Source: Bimastos eiseni
Taxonomy: Eukaryota; Annelida; Clitellata; Crassiclitellata; Lumbricidae
DNA length: 64,000 nucleotides
Reading direction: 5' to 3'
Assembly: GCA_959347315.1 (NCBI GenBank)
Contig: OY365818.1
Location: forward strand, 832,228-896,227
Part shown: in pieces, positions 13,046-22,933 of the stretch
How the letters are laid out: each line of letters begins with the position of its first letter
How positions within the stretch are numbered: the stretch's first letter is position 1
Position numbers and translations under genes: made by a program
The notes under the pieces: generated by a model
Told to the model about the DNA's origin: nothing
Seen by the model: the letters and a program-made list of their open reading frames with translations, nothing else
Databases searched by the model: none

Positions 13046-14340
13046 CATTGTTGTTGTTATTGAGATAGCGGGATTCTAATCGATTGTTGAGTGTTCCTCC
13101 TCTCTGCCTGTCAGTTTGAACCCAGGACCAAGTATCGTCAAATGACTCCCATATTTATTATGTACCTCTGACTTTTGTTCTTGTCCAAATAGCGTATGGA
13201 AATGACTTTGGAGAGGTTCCTATTCTTCAGCCAATTTTAAACGACTGGATTCTTCTAATGCAGCGTATTGATGGATCTCTGAGCTTCAGTCGAACCTGGA
13301 CCGAGTACAAGAATGGTTTTGGAGATATGAGACGAGGCGAGTTTTGGATCGGAAACGAAAAAATCTACCGCATGACCAACAAATTCGTAAGCGCCCTTCG
13401 CATAGAGGTATTTACAAAAACACAAAATTAATCAATTAATAATCTCATCTGATTATGCTGGGTTCTTTTCTCAGGCAGTTTCTTTAAGGTTCCTGATTTG
13501 GCTTTTCTGACGAATTCCTCTGATGAGAATCCGCTTTCATGAATAAGTTGTATACCCTTTACATAACTTTATAGCTGCGTCGTATGTAATTATGGAAGCC
13601 AGATTACTCGAAAGACAAGTAATTGCAGTAAAATTAAGCAGATCGCATTTAATTTGAAAGTTTCACTACAAGGACAATTCAACAGGTAGTCGAAGTCAGC
13701 TAGTTTTAATAATGAAGCTACTTATGTCAAGGTTAATCGTGCTCTTGATGTAATCATCGATAGCAAGCTTTCTTTGAAAGGAGCACATAATACTGTATTG
13801 CAGTACAAGACATCGCACTTCTACTTCACATCATACAAAAAGTTGCATTGCTGCTTTGAATATCCATCGCTAGTGGAACGTGTCTTTCTATTCCAACGTA
13901 TCAAAATGGTTGAGGAAAAGATTGGATTACAAATAATAGTTTTTGATAGAGTTATTAGTTACTCATAATGTTTCGTATCATAGGTCTCAATAACCGGAAA
14001 ATGGTATTACGCTGAATACAGTACCTTTTCTATTGACTCTGAAAGCAACAAATACGCTCTTCGTCTCTCAGGATTCAGTGGAAACGCCGGCGATTCGCTC
14101 AGCAACCGTGGCCAAGGTGGTGGGTACCTTCCCGGAATGAGCTTCTCATCCCGCGATGCCGACAACGATAGAGATCCAGGCAACTGCGCTCTGGGATATG
14201 AAGGAGGATGGTGGTTCCACAACTGTGCGCATGCCTGTCTTACGTGTTCATACAATGTTGACTTTCGATGGTATACTTTGAATCAGTTTTCGTACCTTGG
14301 CAGACTTCAATCAGCACGAATGATTATTAAAAGCCGATGA
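5993..14340 (+). CDS. Secreted coiled-coil FReD protein, 3 exons
   Basis: Exon 1 is 5993-6452 (ATG in CGCCATGAGG; donor ATTG|GTAAGG), exon 2 is 13193-13407 (acceptor CCAAATAG; donor GAG|GTATTT) and exon 3 is 13984-14340 (TGA). Lengths of 460+215+357 nt give 343 residues. The N-terminus is hydrophobic, as in a signal peptide. It is followed by a helical stalk of two roughly 40-residue repeats with NAS sequons, ending in the family signature NSWKLHIG. Exons 2 and 3 encode a fibrinogen-like domain: [58 protein letters not shown], the calcium-site-like DADND, NCA, GGWWFHNC, ACLTC and ARMIIKSR. The domain lacks the usual N-terminal subdomain. Such proteins usually act as extracellular pattern-recognition lectins; that role is inferred here. 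Intron 1 (6.7 kb) holds three stacked retroelements. Exon joins are predicted, not observed. Confidence 0.85.
6601..6795. repeat. (ATT)n tracts in intron 1
   Basis: ATT/GTT-type trinucleotide runs at 6597-6665 and 6730-6795, separated by about 60 bp of ordinary sequence. The second run ends in TTATTATTATAATAATA, so repeat strand polarity switches just before the truncated retroelement begins. The first run coincides with the right end of the segmental duplication. Confidence 0.9.
6796..6832. repeat. 17-bp perfect snap-back at retroelement 5' junction
   Basis: Arms 6796-6812 and 6816-6832 are perfect reverse complements with a TGC loop. In the intact copy (from about 10083) only the right arm, preceded by CCCTGC, exists. 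The left arm is therefore new sequence made at integration. Confidence 0.95.
6796..8957 (+). mobile_element. 5'-truncated RLE non-LTR retrotransposon, dead copy
   Basis: This aligns closely with 10084-12234 of the intact element. It starts in the RT region and keeps LDFANAFN, QQGDPLGS, YLDD, the CHQC..H..C finger, KRPDG and WDVTV motifs, and the same short 3' UTR before an AAT tail. It is broken three ways: 5' truncation, a 5-nt deletion near 7152 that shifts the frame, and a Trp codon changed to TGA at 7907-7909. The 5' end carries an inverted copy of its own first bases (6796-6812 versus 6816-6832). It lies in intron 1 of the FReD gene in the sense orientation. Confidence 0.93.
8958..9006 (+). 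repeat. (TAA)n tail between retroelement copies
   Basis: TAA/AAT repeats with a few AAAT interruptions. They form the 3' tail of the truncated copy and the 5' flank of the intact copy. Confidence 0.9.
9007..12249 (+). mobile_element. Full-length RLE non-LTR retrotransposon in a TAA tract
   Basis: The element runs from about 9007, just after the TAA tail of the preceding copy, to about 12234, with its own short AAT tail. It has a 5' UTR of about 233 nt, one ORF, and a 3' UTR of about 43 nt beginning GCTCATCATGGGCG. The 5' UTR holds the inverted repeat CGTTGCC/GGCAACG near 9210. No LTRs are present. Flanking TAA on the sense strand at both ends indicates insertion into a TAA microsatellite, the target described for Dong/R4-type RLE elements. 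I could not determine the clade. Confidence 0.88.
9240..12191 (+). CDS. Retrotransposon polyprotein: zinc finger, reverse transcriptase, RLE nuclease
   Basis: The ORF is intact at 983 codons, and a TAA directly precedes the ATG. In order: an N-terminal CxxC...HxH...C zinc finger (about residues 25-52, CGVC...HRHGP...C), probably for nucleic-acid binding; reverse transcriptase with motif A LDFANAFN (about 413), motif B QQGDPLGP (about 467) and motif C YLDD (about 495; YADD is more usual); then a C-terminal CHQC-x9-H-x3-C finger (about 800) next to KRPDG (about 857) and WDVTV (about 875). The last three form a PD-(D/E)xK-type restriction-like endonuclease. By family knowledge it nicks target DNA and primes reverse transcription from the nick. 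The intact frame and near-identical truncated copies nearby suggest recent activity. Confidence 0.92.
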   Translation: MAAHLKTNRFETQMSQKPCKGQGVCGVCWLSFKTHASDGTMHRHGPRTAPCPGSDQPPADGPLKHNTTRQSSSTTSVQISYSRELSTDVGPIASQLSHPVSPGLLIKRIPKAARPSCAALLADIIQAIVREPNCVAKWFDFLAFGGTVLVKPRRGGRKHNMTKMILSRITEWGLQGPDQSTNDELPPTSSRKLKSAKCDHARYLASTVASKLEEGNFKAAIRLICSEDKPALDTPETLAALKKKHPPAPVDRRTPCDPDSSDRFIPLQVSKEDVARAISSFPAGSAGGPDGITPQHLKDLMAYGVDDNIGQHLSDLVNLLLKGGLSEEVNEVIYGANLLALSKKDGGIRPIAVGYTWRRLAAKCANSHAVTRLSQLLAPIQLGVGIPGGAEAAVHATRRWISTMPEDSVLVKLDFANAFNTLRRDCLQEAVAREIPELYHFAHAAYSNRPLLRYGSNTIRSEEGTQQGDPLGPLEFCLVLQPILMKLRSDLRIGYLDDLTLGGNKETVADDVQLIEQESKNLGLLLNRSKCEIACHNTQMPNNDPAFQDFTSIALEDMTLLGAPLISGPAVNMVVNSKANDLERAIGRLSLLYTHDALVLLRNSLSVPKLLYSLRTAVCADCPGLARFDQLLREGLSTILNVDLDDDRWLQASMPVRDGGLGVRCASTLALSAFLASAASTSELQACILPTESAEEPYELASSALNAWKTLTDAEPPTGAASYRQKEWDLRFTDKAWKGLLDSNNNPCDRARLLASRAPHSGDWMLAPPVTALGLRLSNEDVRLAAGLRLGTTLCDPHLCHQCQESVDAKGLHGLICRRGSGKHQRHSMLNDVIWRALGRAKIPAQKEPLGLLREDGKRPDGVTLIPWTRGRCLAWDVTVPDTYAKSHLIDTSIRAGEAAERAAKTKRAKYSTITSTHDFVALSLESGGAWSSEGLQFISELGIRTSAATHDPMETSFLFQRISVVLQRGNAVCLFGTLPTLH
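12250..12640 (+). pseudogene. 3' fragment of a second, diverged RLE element
   Basis: From 12288 the frame reads into KYSELEKKYTFVPIAIET, GPLNSEGLAFLSETGRR and ETNFLFQNLSALIQRFN. This aligns with the last 130 or so residues of the intact ORF but is clearly diverged. A WD-x-TVVDT-like RLE motif lies in the preceding bases. It starts directly at the AAT tail of the intact copy and is itself followed by AAT repeats. It is the oldest layer of a three-element head-to-tail stack. Confidence 0.85.
12657..12767. repeat. (AAT)n tract
   Basis: AAT repeats with occasional AAC/CAT units, forming the 3' tail of the diverged retroelement fragment. Confidence 0.95.
12862..12969. promoter_or_regulatory. Two CRE-like palindromes TGACGTCA, 100 bp apart
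   Basis: TGACGTCA occurs at 12862-12869 and 12962-12969, both within ATGACGTCATA. They lie near the 3' end of intron 1, about 230-330 bp before exon 2. TGACGTCA is the classic CREB/ATF site. Function here is unproven, and the pair could be chance or a local duplication. Confidence 0.3.
12982..13045. repeat. Palindromic microsatellite (TAA)n(TTA)n
   Basis: A run of TAA units switches at about 13013 to TTA/ATT units of nearly equal length, giving a near-perfect inverted repeat of about 60 bp capable of forming a hairpin. Confidence 0.95.
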
Positions 14341-15320
14341 AGAGAAACCGAGAAATCAAAGACTCCTTCTTATGAATTGTGTCACACATTTAGAAGTTCA
14401 GATTTATTAGAATTCTCTTTTGAAACAAAACGAACACATATTCTGCTGTACGCCATAAGCATATAAGCCTATCCTATGCTTTCATACAATGTAATGCTTT
14501 TCAAATTGAATTTCCATAATCAATCAATTTGAGCTTCTTATGTTTATCCGCATTTTCATCACCGATCATATTTTAGCTGAACACACAAATAAGCAGAATC
14601 GGTTCTTATTTTTTTACTCAAGGTCAAAGTTGTAGGATATACTGACATCTTAATTGTAACGAATGCTACTAATTTTTTATGATTAATTGATACTAATTGC
14701 TACTAATTTTATATGATTAATTGATAGACCTAATGACACCTTAGCCAGGAAACCTAAAGTAATAACGATATTCGGGATGCTGCGGAAAAATGTCTCCACC
14801 GACTGCATCGCGACAATGCTCAAATGAGCAAACAGAGCAATATAAACTCGTTGTAAAAGTTTTTATTTGTGGAGGATTGTCCCTTAGCACAAACACAGCA
14901 CACACTTCTCGGTTTTTTTATCGTTCTGTTTTTATTTTAACTGAATTTCAGAAACTCTGGTCTGCGGTCATTCGACGTTTTCTTTAACGCTGTGAAGGAA
15001 TAATCATGCAAGTAATCGTAGCTTAAATATTATTAACGCAACTTGCATAAAATGGTAATGACAATAAAAAAATGTGAAGAAGTAGTGGGATAAGCTTACA
15101 TTTGAGCGATACTGGCGCAGGCAGCATCGCATCCCCAGTTCACATTCAGATAACATAAAAGAATTTTAAGTATCTGTCACGAGTCAGTGAATATTTTAGA
15201 TTTTAGATCAATCTGTCGCTGTATTACTTCTCGCACGCCTGGAGAAGGCCGTTGGAACCCAACAACCCAACTTTACTTAGCCGATTATTTTACTACCGAT
15301 CGAACCCTTTTAATCTAGTT
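14341..15320. other. Intergenic, no gene seen
   Basis: 3' flank of the first FReD gene. It contains a local tandem duplication of about 34 bp (unit TGCTACTAATTTT...GATTAATTGATA, about 14663-14730). No coding motif was recognised. Confidence 0.4.
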
Positions 15321-15324
15321 CTCT

Positions 15325-15640
15325 GTTGTCCAGGACCATGGGGTAACTTTGGACCAGGAGCTTACCTTTGCTCCTAATATGCACCGTCTCTTCGTGTCAC
15401 CCCTTGCGTCAGCTCCGCACTGTTGCTCACTCGCTTTCTACCGACACTCCTTCATCACAGCCCAATAGATTACTACTGATCAGCTCATGCAGGCATCTCA
15501 GCTGTGAGGTTACGGTGTCTGGACAGGGTCCCGTGTTTTGTCGCACGTCTTATCGGGCGCATTCCGAGATTTGGCAACGTCACCGGATGAATGCCGAATG
15601 TGCTTCACTGACTCCCCTCAGGCAATTGTAGACAATCCCC
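15325..15640 (+). pseudogene. Relic of CR1/L2-type LINE reverse transcriptase
   Basis: Reading in shifting frames gives VQDHGVTLDQELTF, then HPLRQLRTVAHSLSTDT. These match the conserved post-RT segment of CR1/L2 LINE ORF2 (LGV-x-LD...L.F and QLR.L...). Frame changes and stops make it dead. Confidence 0.6.
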
Positions 15641-15719
15641 GGCGACAGCCTCTCTCCAACACGTATTTATTAATTGATATTGGATATGTGATTATGATTA
15701 CTATGCATATATAGAGCAC

Positions 15720-16240
15720 GAATGACGGATTCAGATGAAATGACAGGCAAGTACAAGAAGCTGCAATGAAGGGAAGATCTCTGTTAGAGGAGATAAGTAT
15801 ACGAATGGCTGAAATATTGCTATTGTAGCAATATCGATAAGTGTACAGCTAAAAGAAAAAACAAGATATGCTTTCAAACTCGTGAAAGGTGTAAGCATAA
15901 TATGGCAATAAAAACAAACGATGATAAAGGATAAAGAAGGCAATGTGCTAATGGACAGAGGACAATGCTTACATAGATGGATACAATACTGCAGCGAACT
16001 ATACACCGAAAATGATCAGGGAAGCAAAGAACTATAATATGAATTGGAAAAACATCATTCCCATGGAAAGATGAAACAACGACTGGTAGGCCCTATTTTG
16101 TACGAGGAAGTGCAAAATGCAATCAAATGTTTGAAAAAGTAAAAGCCCCTGACGAGGACGGATATTAAGAGATATGCTACAGGCTGGAGGGGAAGAGCTC
16201 GAAGAGGAAATACATGAATTACGTATACATGATGGTAATC
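15720..16240 (+). pseudogene. Relic of a second LINE (endonuclease-RT junction region)
   Basis: Fragments such as DKEGNVLMDRGQCLHRWIQY and LYTEND, then GPILYEEVQNAIKCLKK-stop-KAPDEDG, match the segment just before the RT fingers in endonuclease-reverse transcriptase LINEs (ordinarily ending KAPG-D). Several stops and frame changes are present. Confidence 0.65.
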
Positions 16241-16925
16241 GGACACCATCGTGACAGTGGAAGATTAGGCTAATTATTTATTGACTAGTTTCGGCAGAGC
16301 TCTCTCCACTCTCGGTGATAACTGAAGAATCCACAGACCGCACCATTCATGCAATCAATCTCTAAGACTAAACGTCATATATGAAAATGTTTACCTGTTT
16401 CCATACCGACCAAAAACGTCAACCTCGTTGATATTTTACTAAATTGGTTGGAACTATACTTTTTCGATCTCATAATATCACCAAAGGCACAAATGGTTTC
16501 TTTATTCTAATCCTCTGTTTCATTACTCGATTTCATTCAGAACGATGATCAACACCAAACACCATCTGTCACAGCCGTCTGCATGTCTGCCTGCCTGACT
16601 CTCTGGATTTTGACCTCCTGCGTATCGATCCTGTTTTGATTAGGCGCCTGTGAATAAGCTGGTTTCCACGACTTGGCTTTTGTGGGCAATGTAGAAATGC
16701 TGGGACTAAGATTACGATTACGATGTAAAATCGTCTGCTGGCGAGCACATATAATTCCTCTCTGGATCTCTGTAACAAAGCCTGCGAGAGACGTTATTCC
16801 ATTTACTGACCTTGGTGTCGACGTGTTGTCCGCCATTAATGCATAGCAAGCCAAAAAGCAGTGAGAGAAGCGACTGTTACTAAGACTAATGAAGCGCGGT
16901 TGATGCGATATTGACGTATGAGATA
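16226..16925 (+). repeat. Dispersed repeat family A, copy 1 (carries an insertion)
   Basis: This matches 19554-20068. Both begin near GGTAATCGGA.ACCATC, share CAATCTCTAAGACTAAACGT and the stretch around CGTCTGCTGGCGAGCACATA, and end near GCGCGGTTGATGCGATATTG. Copy 1 contains 172 bp plus a target duplication not found in copy 2. Confidence 0.85.
16548..16725. mobile_element. 172-bp insertion with ACGATG target duplication
   Basis: In the sister repeat the sequence runs GACGATGTAAAATCG uninterrupted. Here ACGATG occurs at 16542-16547 and again at 16720-16725, flanking extra sequence. A clean 6-bp target-site duplication indicates insertion of a small non-autonomous element. Clear terminal inverted repeats were not seen. 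Its right end carries GATTACGATTACG, related to the dispersed CGTAATCGTAATC motif. Confidence 0.7.
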
Positions 16926-17450
16926 ACAGATTTTAATACATAACTAGTATCGTATCTGATTATTTATATAGCGTTTCTTACAGTACAAGCTATTCAGAAG
17001 CGCTCTCAGCGTGACAGCCCCGAGGAAATAAGAAAGTCTCCAGGCAACGAAGGGATGAGGGTGGGAGCCCGATTTAAAGCTTGCTACGGATAATGGGGAA
17101 GGGTCGTCCCACATAGAAGGGCCCACGATGGCAAAAGCACAATGTTGAGCTATAGCAGTCATTGCCCTTGGAACAAGAAGATGAAGTCGCTCCGCGCGGA
17201 CCGGAGAAGGCGGGCGGAGACAGAAGACAAAGGTCTTCGCATAGTCGCTTTACCCTGCTGACTTCTAAGGACAAAGAAAAATATGTGGTTTTAGTGCAAA
17301 AATTGTTTATGCTGTGCTAAGAAATATATTTGGCCAATGGCATACCCTAACATTGATGTAGGCCTACTGCTACTGAAATCTGTCGGCTGTAGGCTAACCG
17401 ACATGCTACGGTTTTCATTGCGCGCTATCTTCTAATTGCTGCGCCGTGAA

Positions 17451-17457
17451 TATATAG
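17451..17457 (+). promoter_or_regulatory. TATA box of the PAN-FReD gene
   Basis: TATATAG lies 80 bp upstream of the ATG at 17537. The stretch from here to the ATG is conserved in the paralogue at 47461 (TTTGCC..., GGTCAA.CC, TTGACATATCTTCCGA), which supports a promoter and 5' UTR. Near 22850 the third paralogue has lost the TATA. Confidence 0.5.
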
Positions 17458-17536
17458 CAGCCATTTGCCATACGGTCAACCCAACTCCAAACAGTCTGGA
17501 GAAGACATTCCATTTGACATATCTTCCGACACAGCC

Positions 17537-20500
17537 ATGTCTAATAAATTTCTCGATCGGTTTTCGGTCAGGTTGATTGGTTATCTGCTTATTATCCAGC
17601 CAACTGATGTCTTCTGTCAAGGAAAGATAAGTCAGACTAACTTTGCAATTGATGAAGCATGGCCCAACTATTGTCCATTGCCAGAATTCGCAATGAGCAG
17701 TTGCTATGCTCAGTCACAGATGCGATGTGCTGCCAAATGTTTATCCCTTCAATGGTGCATTAGTTTCAGCTACTACCCTACCAGTCGACTGTGCTACTTT
17801 TACAACTCAGTTCCGCTGCGGTCATATTACGACAGCGACTGCACATCGATGATGGTAAGCCTTAAAAATACGTACGTTTTGCATTACTGGAGTTTTCAAA
17901 ACCAGTCTCGTAAGCGTAATCTCCAAACTTCTATAGCGCCAGTTTTCGTAATCACCGTCGTCATCTCCAAACAAATAAAGCGCAACTCAAAGGCAAAGCG
18001 CAAGGAACCAACTTATTCTCGAGCGCTGCATTGAAACAGTCAAGTTTCAAGATGGTCAAAAGTGGCAAAGCAAATCTGTCTAGGCGTGTGTCGTTTTGGT
18101 CGAGGATTAGAGGGTAGATGAGTCTGTTTGATTTTTCAATGATATTCATTGATCCGTTGCAAACGCGGAATGTTCCTCAACAGAAAACTCTTAAGTAGAA
18201 ATCTCACATTTCATCCAAGTCAACAAACAATCTCTGTGTAAGTAATTTTTCGCAAAATTATGTAGCGCCACTTTGCGTGCAATTAACAGAGATCTTCCGA
18301 GAAAAGAAAGGATGTGATTTAAATGTAAAGCGATCTCATTAAAAGTGTTTTGCGATGACAGTCCCATTGGCATTCTTATAATCATATTAGTTCTGATATA
18401 TCCTGTGGTCGCAACAAACGGCCTAATCTCTTTATTTAATGTGGCAGGGTGGCCGATCTGTTAGTGCGGTCAGCCCGTAACATTCAGTGTGCGCTGAGTG
18501 AGCGGGTTCGACTCTCGTCCGGGGCGTCACTGTATAGGGACCTTGAGCAAGTCCCTCACGCACAATTGTTGCTCTGCATTACAACTGCAGTTGCGTCGTC
18601 GGGGAGTGTGTGCACTTCTGAGCTTAACTGTAAGAAGGGCGATATTAAATAACGGTTGTTATGTATTTTTTTGTGGGGCTGCCAGAGGATTGTCAATCTG
18701 AGAATGGTCTGATATTAATAATTTGCTTGCCGAACGGCGATGTTGAACAACGTCTATGCCCGTGAAGTCGAAGCCTTGATTTCTATGAGTGTTGAATTGA
18801 TGTTGATTGACGAGGGTATTATTTGCGCCTCAATGAAAAGATTCTTAACCATTTTCAGAAGGAAGACTGATTGCATTTTTCAAACATTCTCCTTTACAGG
18901 CTCAAGATCCTCTCTCTGGCGGCCCAGAAGCAGGTAAGGCTGCTCGTTTATCAATTCCGGTTATTATCTGACGGGTTTTATTTTGTCTGTTAGTATTAGG
19001 AATAGTGACACATGGTTGTCTACTACTGCAACAACAACAACGACGACGACGACGACGATGATGATAATGATGATGATGATAATGATAATGATGATGATGA
19101 TGATGTAGAGAGCCCCTTCAAGGTTATCTACTAAAAAGCACTCGCCGATTAAACAACAGCTACAGAGAACATTCACGAGGTTGGATTAAGATGAGGTGGT
19201 AAGTGCATTAGACACTGGGCCCTAAGTACTAAACGAATAGCCTCAGGACCCCATTACAAGTTGCCTGGAAAGTCTCTACTAAACTGTGGAAAACCAATGG
19301 ATGATCGAAACAACTTTGCCAGCACTCTTCTCATTTTCTTACCTGTCACTCATGCATTACGTTTTGTCCTTTTGACACTTCATGTGACATTGTAACAAAG
19401 AAGAAATTTTGACATAGGACGTGATGATTACCTATCCCTCTCTCCATCTCCCTCTCCTCTGCCCTTCTAAAAATAACGGCGTTGAAATATCAAGGGCGTT
19501 TTCCCCCACATCGCTGCAAAGTGGTTATGACTGGCAAAACCAAGTTTAAACGTGTTGGTAATCGGATACCATCATGACAGTGGAAGGTTACGCTAATTAT
19601 CTATTGGCTAAACCTTCTCTTCTCTCTGCTGATAACTGAGGAATCAGCAGACAATTCAGAATTCATGCATCAATCTCTAAGACTAAACGTCATAGTGCAA
19701 TGTTTATGTGTTTCTATAGCGACCAAACAACGCCGTCCTTGTTGATACTTTAGTTAATTGGTTGGAGCCCTACTTTCTCGATCTCATAACATTACCAGAG
19801 GCACAAAATTTTAGGGTCCTTGGAATCAAATCCTGTTCTATTTCTCAACTTCATTCAGGACGATGTAAAATCGTCTGCTGGCGAGCACATATAATTCCTC
19901 TCTGGATCTCTGCAACAAAGCCTGCGAGAGACGCACCGATTATGCCATTCACTGACCTTTGTGTTGACGTGTTGCCTACCCTCAATGCATAGCACGCCCA
20001 CCAGCAATAAGAGAAGCGACTGCATCTCAGACTAATGAAGCGCGGTTGATGCGATATTGACGTAAGAAACAACTAATTTTGTGTCATGACTAGCGATACT
20101 TTGCTAAGTAGCTTTCCAATTTTTTAAATTACTTTGTAATTACACCCAATGCACCATTCGATGGAAATTCGTAGTCAAACGGTAGGGCAATGATCCCTGG
20201 GAATGACAGGTTCAACTCCGATAGATGACGTATCTTTTTAGGACATCCTGTCCGGTGTCAGACTATAGTTGACTTCGGACAAGGTCCTTTTATGTTGCCC
20301 GCGGTTAACAACTGGATAATCATTATGAATCGCTATGACGGATCTCAGGATTTCTACCGAACCTGGACAGAATACAACGGTGGATTTGGCGACACACAAC
20401 AAGAGTTTTGGCTCGGAAACGATATAGTCAATTTTATGACTACAAGTGTCGGAGTTGCCTACACCCTTCGCATAGAGGTATTTCAAAATTTGGATCATAA

Positions 20501-21655
20501 TGTTTTCAGTTAGCAAGGTCAGTTAAGCATCCACGTATCTTGGTAAGTTGGTAACATAGGTGCCTATGGTCATTGACTTATAATATCTGAATAAATCATG
20601 AACTGATACATTGCGCTTATTTTAAACACTTTTGACTCGTATCTTATATCTAATGCCAAGAAATTCACTCAAACGCCACCTGGCATATTGTGAGTATATC
20701 AACTGGCAAGCAATAGCCATAACAGCCTTAATTTTGCTTTTTGACCTTATTGGTTCCTGGCACTTCCTCTTTGCACCATCCCTAAATCTAGAAGAATATT
20801 GTCTTGTATGATCATAATATGGTCTATTCCTATTCATAGGCTGTCATTCAGTTCGCACCGTCGACATTTAGGCGTACCTCAAACGGAAGGTAACTTGTAT
20901 ATAAAATACCAGTACCGAAAGTGAAATCGACAAAAATGTCTAGGTGTTTAGATTGTTAGCCATCTAAATTGGATGCTAATGTCATCCCAGGACCGTTTAG
21001 AAGCATGTTTATGCCTCGTTTATGATTGGGGCGAAGGTGACACGGAGTTGAGACGCCCTCAGCTCACGGATCTTGGATTTGGCTGTGAGCGATAGTAATG
21101 ATCCTGAAGGATATGACGCACATACTCCTCATGCGATGCATACATAGTTGATTAGAGCATTTATGGATATGAATATGTTAACCCTTATGGAAGAAACTTA
21201 CAAATTCTGGTTGCACTTGTATAAGTGGAAGAGACCTTTTGTCTACTGGACCATTGGATTATTGGAAATTAAAACGTCCTTGTGATGTCTTACAGGTGAT
21301 AGTCAATACGAGCGGTAATTTGTTCTACGCAGAATATGCCACATTTTATCTTGATTCGAATACCAACAATTACGCCCTTCACGTCTCGGGATTCAGTGGA
21401 GATGCCGGCGATTCGCTCACCAACACTTCTCAATGGGGGATACACAATGGAAGAAGCTTCTCAACAAAGAATGCTGACCACGACACATATTCAGGCAGCT
21501 GCGCCCAGGTCAATAGAGGAGGATGGTGGTTCGACAACTGCTGGTTGTCCTGCCTTACCTGCCGCTACCAAGACTACTTTCAATGGCATAGGAATGGTGG
21601 CATGCAGTCGAGTGGTTTACTTCGAGCAGCGCGAATGATGATCAGAAGCAACTGA
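17537..21655 (+). CDS. Secreted PAN/apple-like + FReD protein, 4 exons
   Basis: Exons are 17537-17854 (donor GATG|GTAAGC), 18900-18933 (34 nt), 20242-20477 (donor GAG|GTATTT) and 21296-21655 (TGA). They total 948 nt, or 315 residues, with consistent phases (0, 1, 0). Exon 1 gives a signal-like stretch (VRLIGYLLIIQPTDVFC) and a cysteine-rich module with the PAN/apple spacing (NYCP, SSCY, MRC, AKC, QWCISFSYY, RLC, SDC). Exon 2 is a short linker (AQDPLSGGPEA). Exons 3 and 4 give the FReD: NNWIIIMNRYDGS, RTWTEYN, EFWLGNDI, YAEYATFYLDS, SGDAGDSL, FSTKNADHD, GGWWFDNC and SCLTC. PAN domains bind protein or carbohydrate, so a recognition or agglutination role is inferred. It shares exon structure and 5' sequence with 47461-49983. 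Introns carry a SINE, a GAT-repeat tract and a family A repeat. Confidence 0.85.
18441..18655 (+). mobile_element. tRNA-derived SINE, copy 1
   Basis: It begins GTGGCAGGGTGGCCGATC and has an A-box-like stretch (TGGCCGATCTGTTAGTGCG) and a B box (GGTTCGACTC, 18505-18514), the internal pol III promoter layout of a tRNA. The body then continues (CCTTGAGCAAGTCC, GTGTGCACTTCTGAGC) to a 3' end near AAGAAGGGCGATATTAAAT. A second copy lies at 26500-26721 on the other strand. It is in intron 1 of the PAN-FReD gene. Confidence 0.88.
19021..19105. repeat. (CAA)(CGA)(TGA)n microsatellite
   Basis: Trinucleotide run grading from CAA through CGA to GAT/AAT units, in intron 2 of the PAN-FReD gene. Confidence 0.95.
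19554..20068 (+). repeat. Dispersed repeat family A, copy 2
   Basis: Uninterrupted sister of 16226-16925, lying in intron 2 of the PAN-FReD gene. It serves as the empty-site reference for the insertion in copy 1. Confidence 0.85.
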
Positions 21656-22933
21656 ACAAACACTTGAAGATCAGAAACTCTTTTTAGCTGATTGTCTACA
21701 ACATATTTACATGCTTTTACTTGTAGAAGAGTTACGTCTTAACCCAAAGTTAGCACTTATTTACTTTTGTTCGAGTTTTGGTTACAGCACGGGCGAGAGC
21801 ATTATGAATGGCTTGGAGGCGATTTATTTGAGTGATGTCTATGTTGAGGAAAATCTATGTTACATCATGCGCATGGATTTCTTATTTGCGCTTCTTTCGA
21901 TCCTTGTTCTCAGCAAATTGGTCAATCAATGCGTCATAGTCCAGATATCTGGCAATCTTGTTTTCCATTGAAATAACTGAAATCCTGTCATATCTCAAGA
22001 TTGAGCAAAGGATATTCTTTTTCAGTTTCATTCTACTGATGCTTCTTTCAGCACCGGTCTTGTTAGCAAATGTTAAATCTTGTCTGCTTGGCCCCCTCCG
22101 TACGGACGGTTCGAAGGGCGGTCGCGACGCCTCTGCTCCCTTCTGCGATATCTACTTTGAGCAACTCACCGATTCAACCCAGGCCATAGAAAACAGTCAT
22201 AGAGTTGGATTAACATGTGCTGCCAAGGCAGTTGACACTGGGGAGTGTGCACCAAGCACAAAATGTTGCAAAAAAATAACAGCCAAAGCATGTTGTAAGA
22301 GGATGCTCGCCTTATGTGCTCGTAAAGTCTAGGGGTTTTCATAATGAAGCAATCTCTCACATAATAGAATATCTTCATTTATCGACTTCGCTGAACTCTG
22401 TACATTAGTTCGAAAAGAGCTTCGACAAGAGCTCGCCTTCAATGTATTCAACAGGAACTCTGCGCATCGACAGAACCAGAGATTAACTTTGATAAATAAC
22501 AGCTCGACAGTCGATCGACACGACTCCAGACTTTCACACATTTGACAGAATCTCGAGTTCGATAAATCTTATTTAATAGATTATAGCATTTTAAAGCAAA
22601 GGATGGGATAACAGTCCCTGCAAGTGCTAGAAATTGGATCCTTGTCATCCAGTCTACGGCCGGTTTAAAACGAAAACGGGACCTTGTTGGATGATAGGCT
22701 CTAGTCTCTCTGTCTCTATCTTTGTCTCTCCTTCTATTGAGTCTCAGCGAACTCTGTGTTTGTCTATGGTCTATCAAATGTCATAGTTATACCAGGTGTA
22801 TTCTCGCCTGCATGTACATTTGCATAATCATTGGTGCTTGAATTGCCTCACGGTCATTGCCTTTGCCTTACGGTCAATCCAACTCTTAACACTCCGAAGA
22901 AGGCATTCCACTTGACAAGCTTCAGACAAAGCC

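Noticed and set aside
20168..20225. tRNA gene
   Set aside because: GTAGTCAAACGGTAGGGCA and GGTTCAACTCC resemble A and B boxes, but acceptor and anticodon stems do not form. At most a tRNA-derived fragment just before a FReD exon.
22329..22777. Minus-strand ORFs between the PAN-FReD gene and the orphan PAN exon
   Set aside because: No family resemblance, splice context or promoter. Composition is not convincing.
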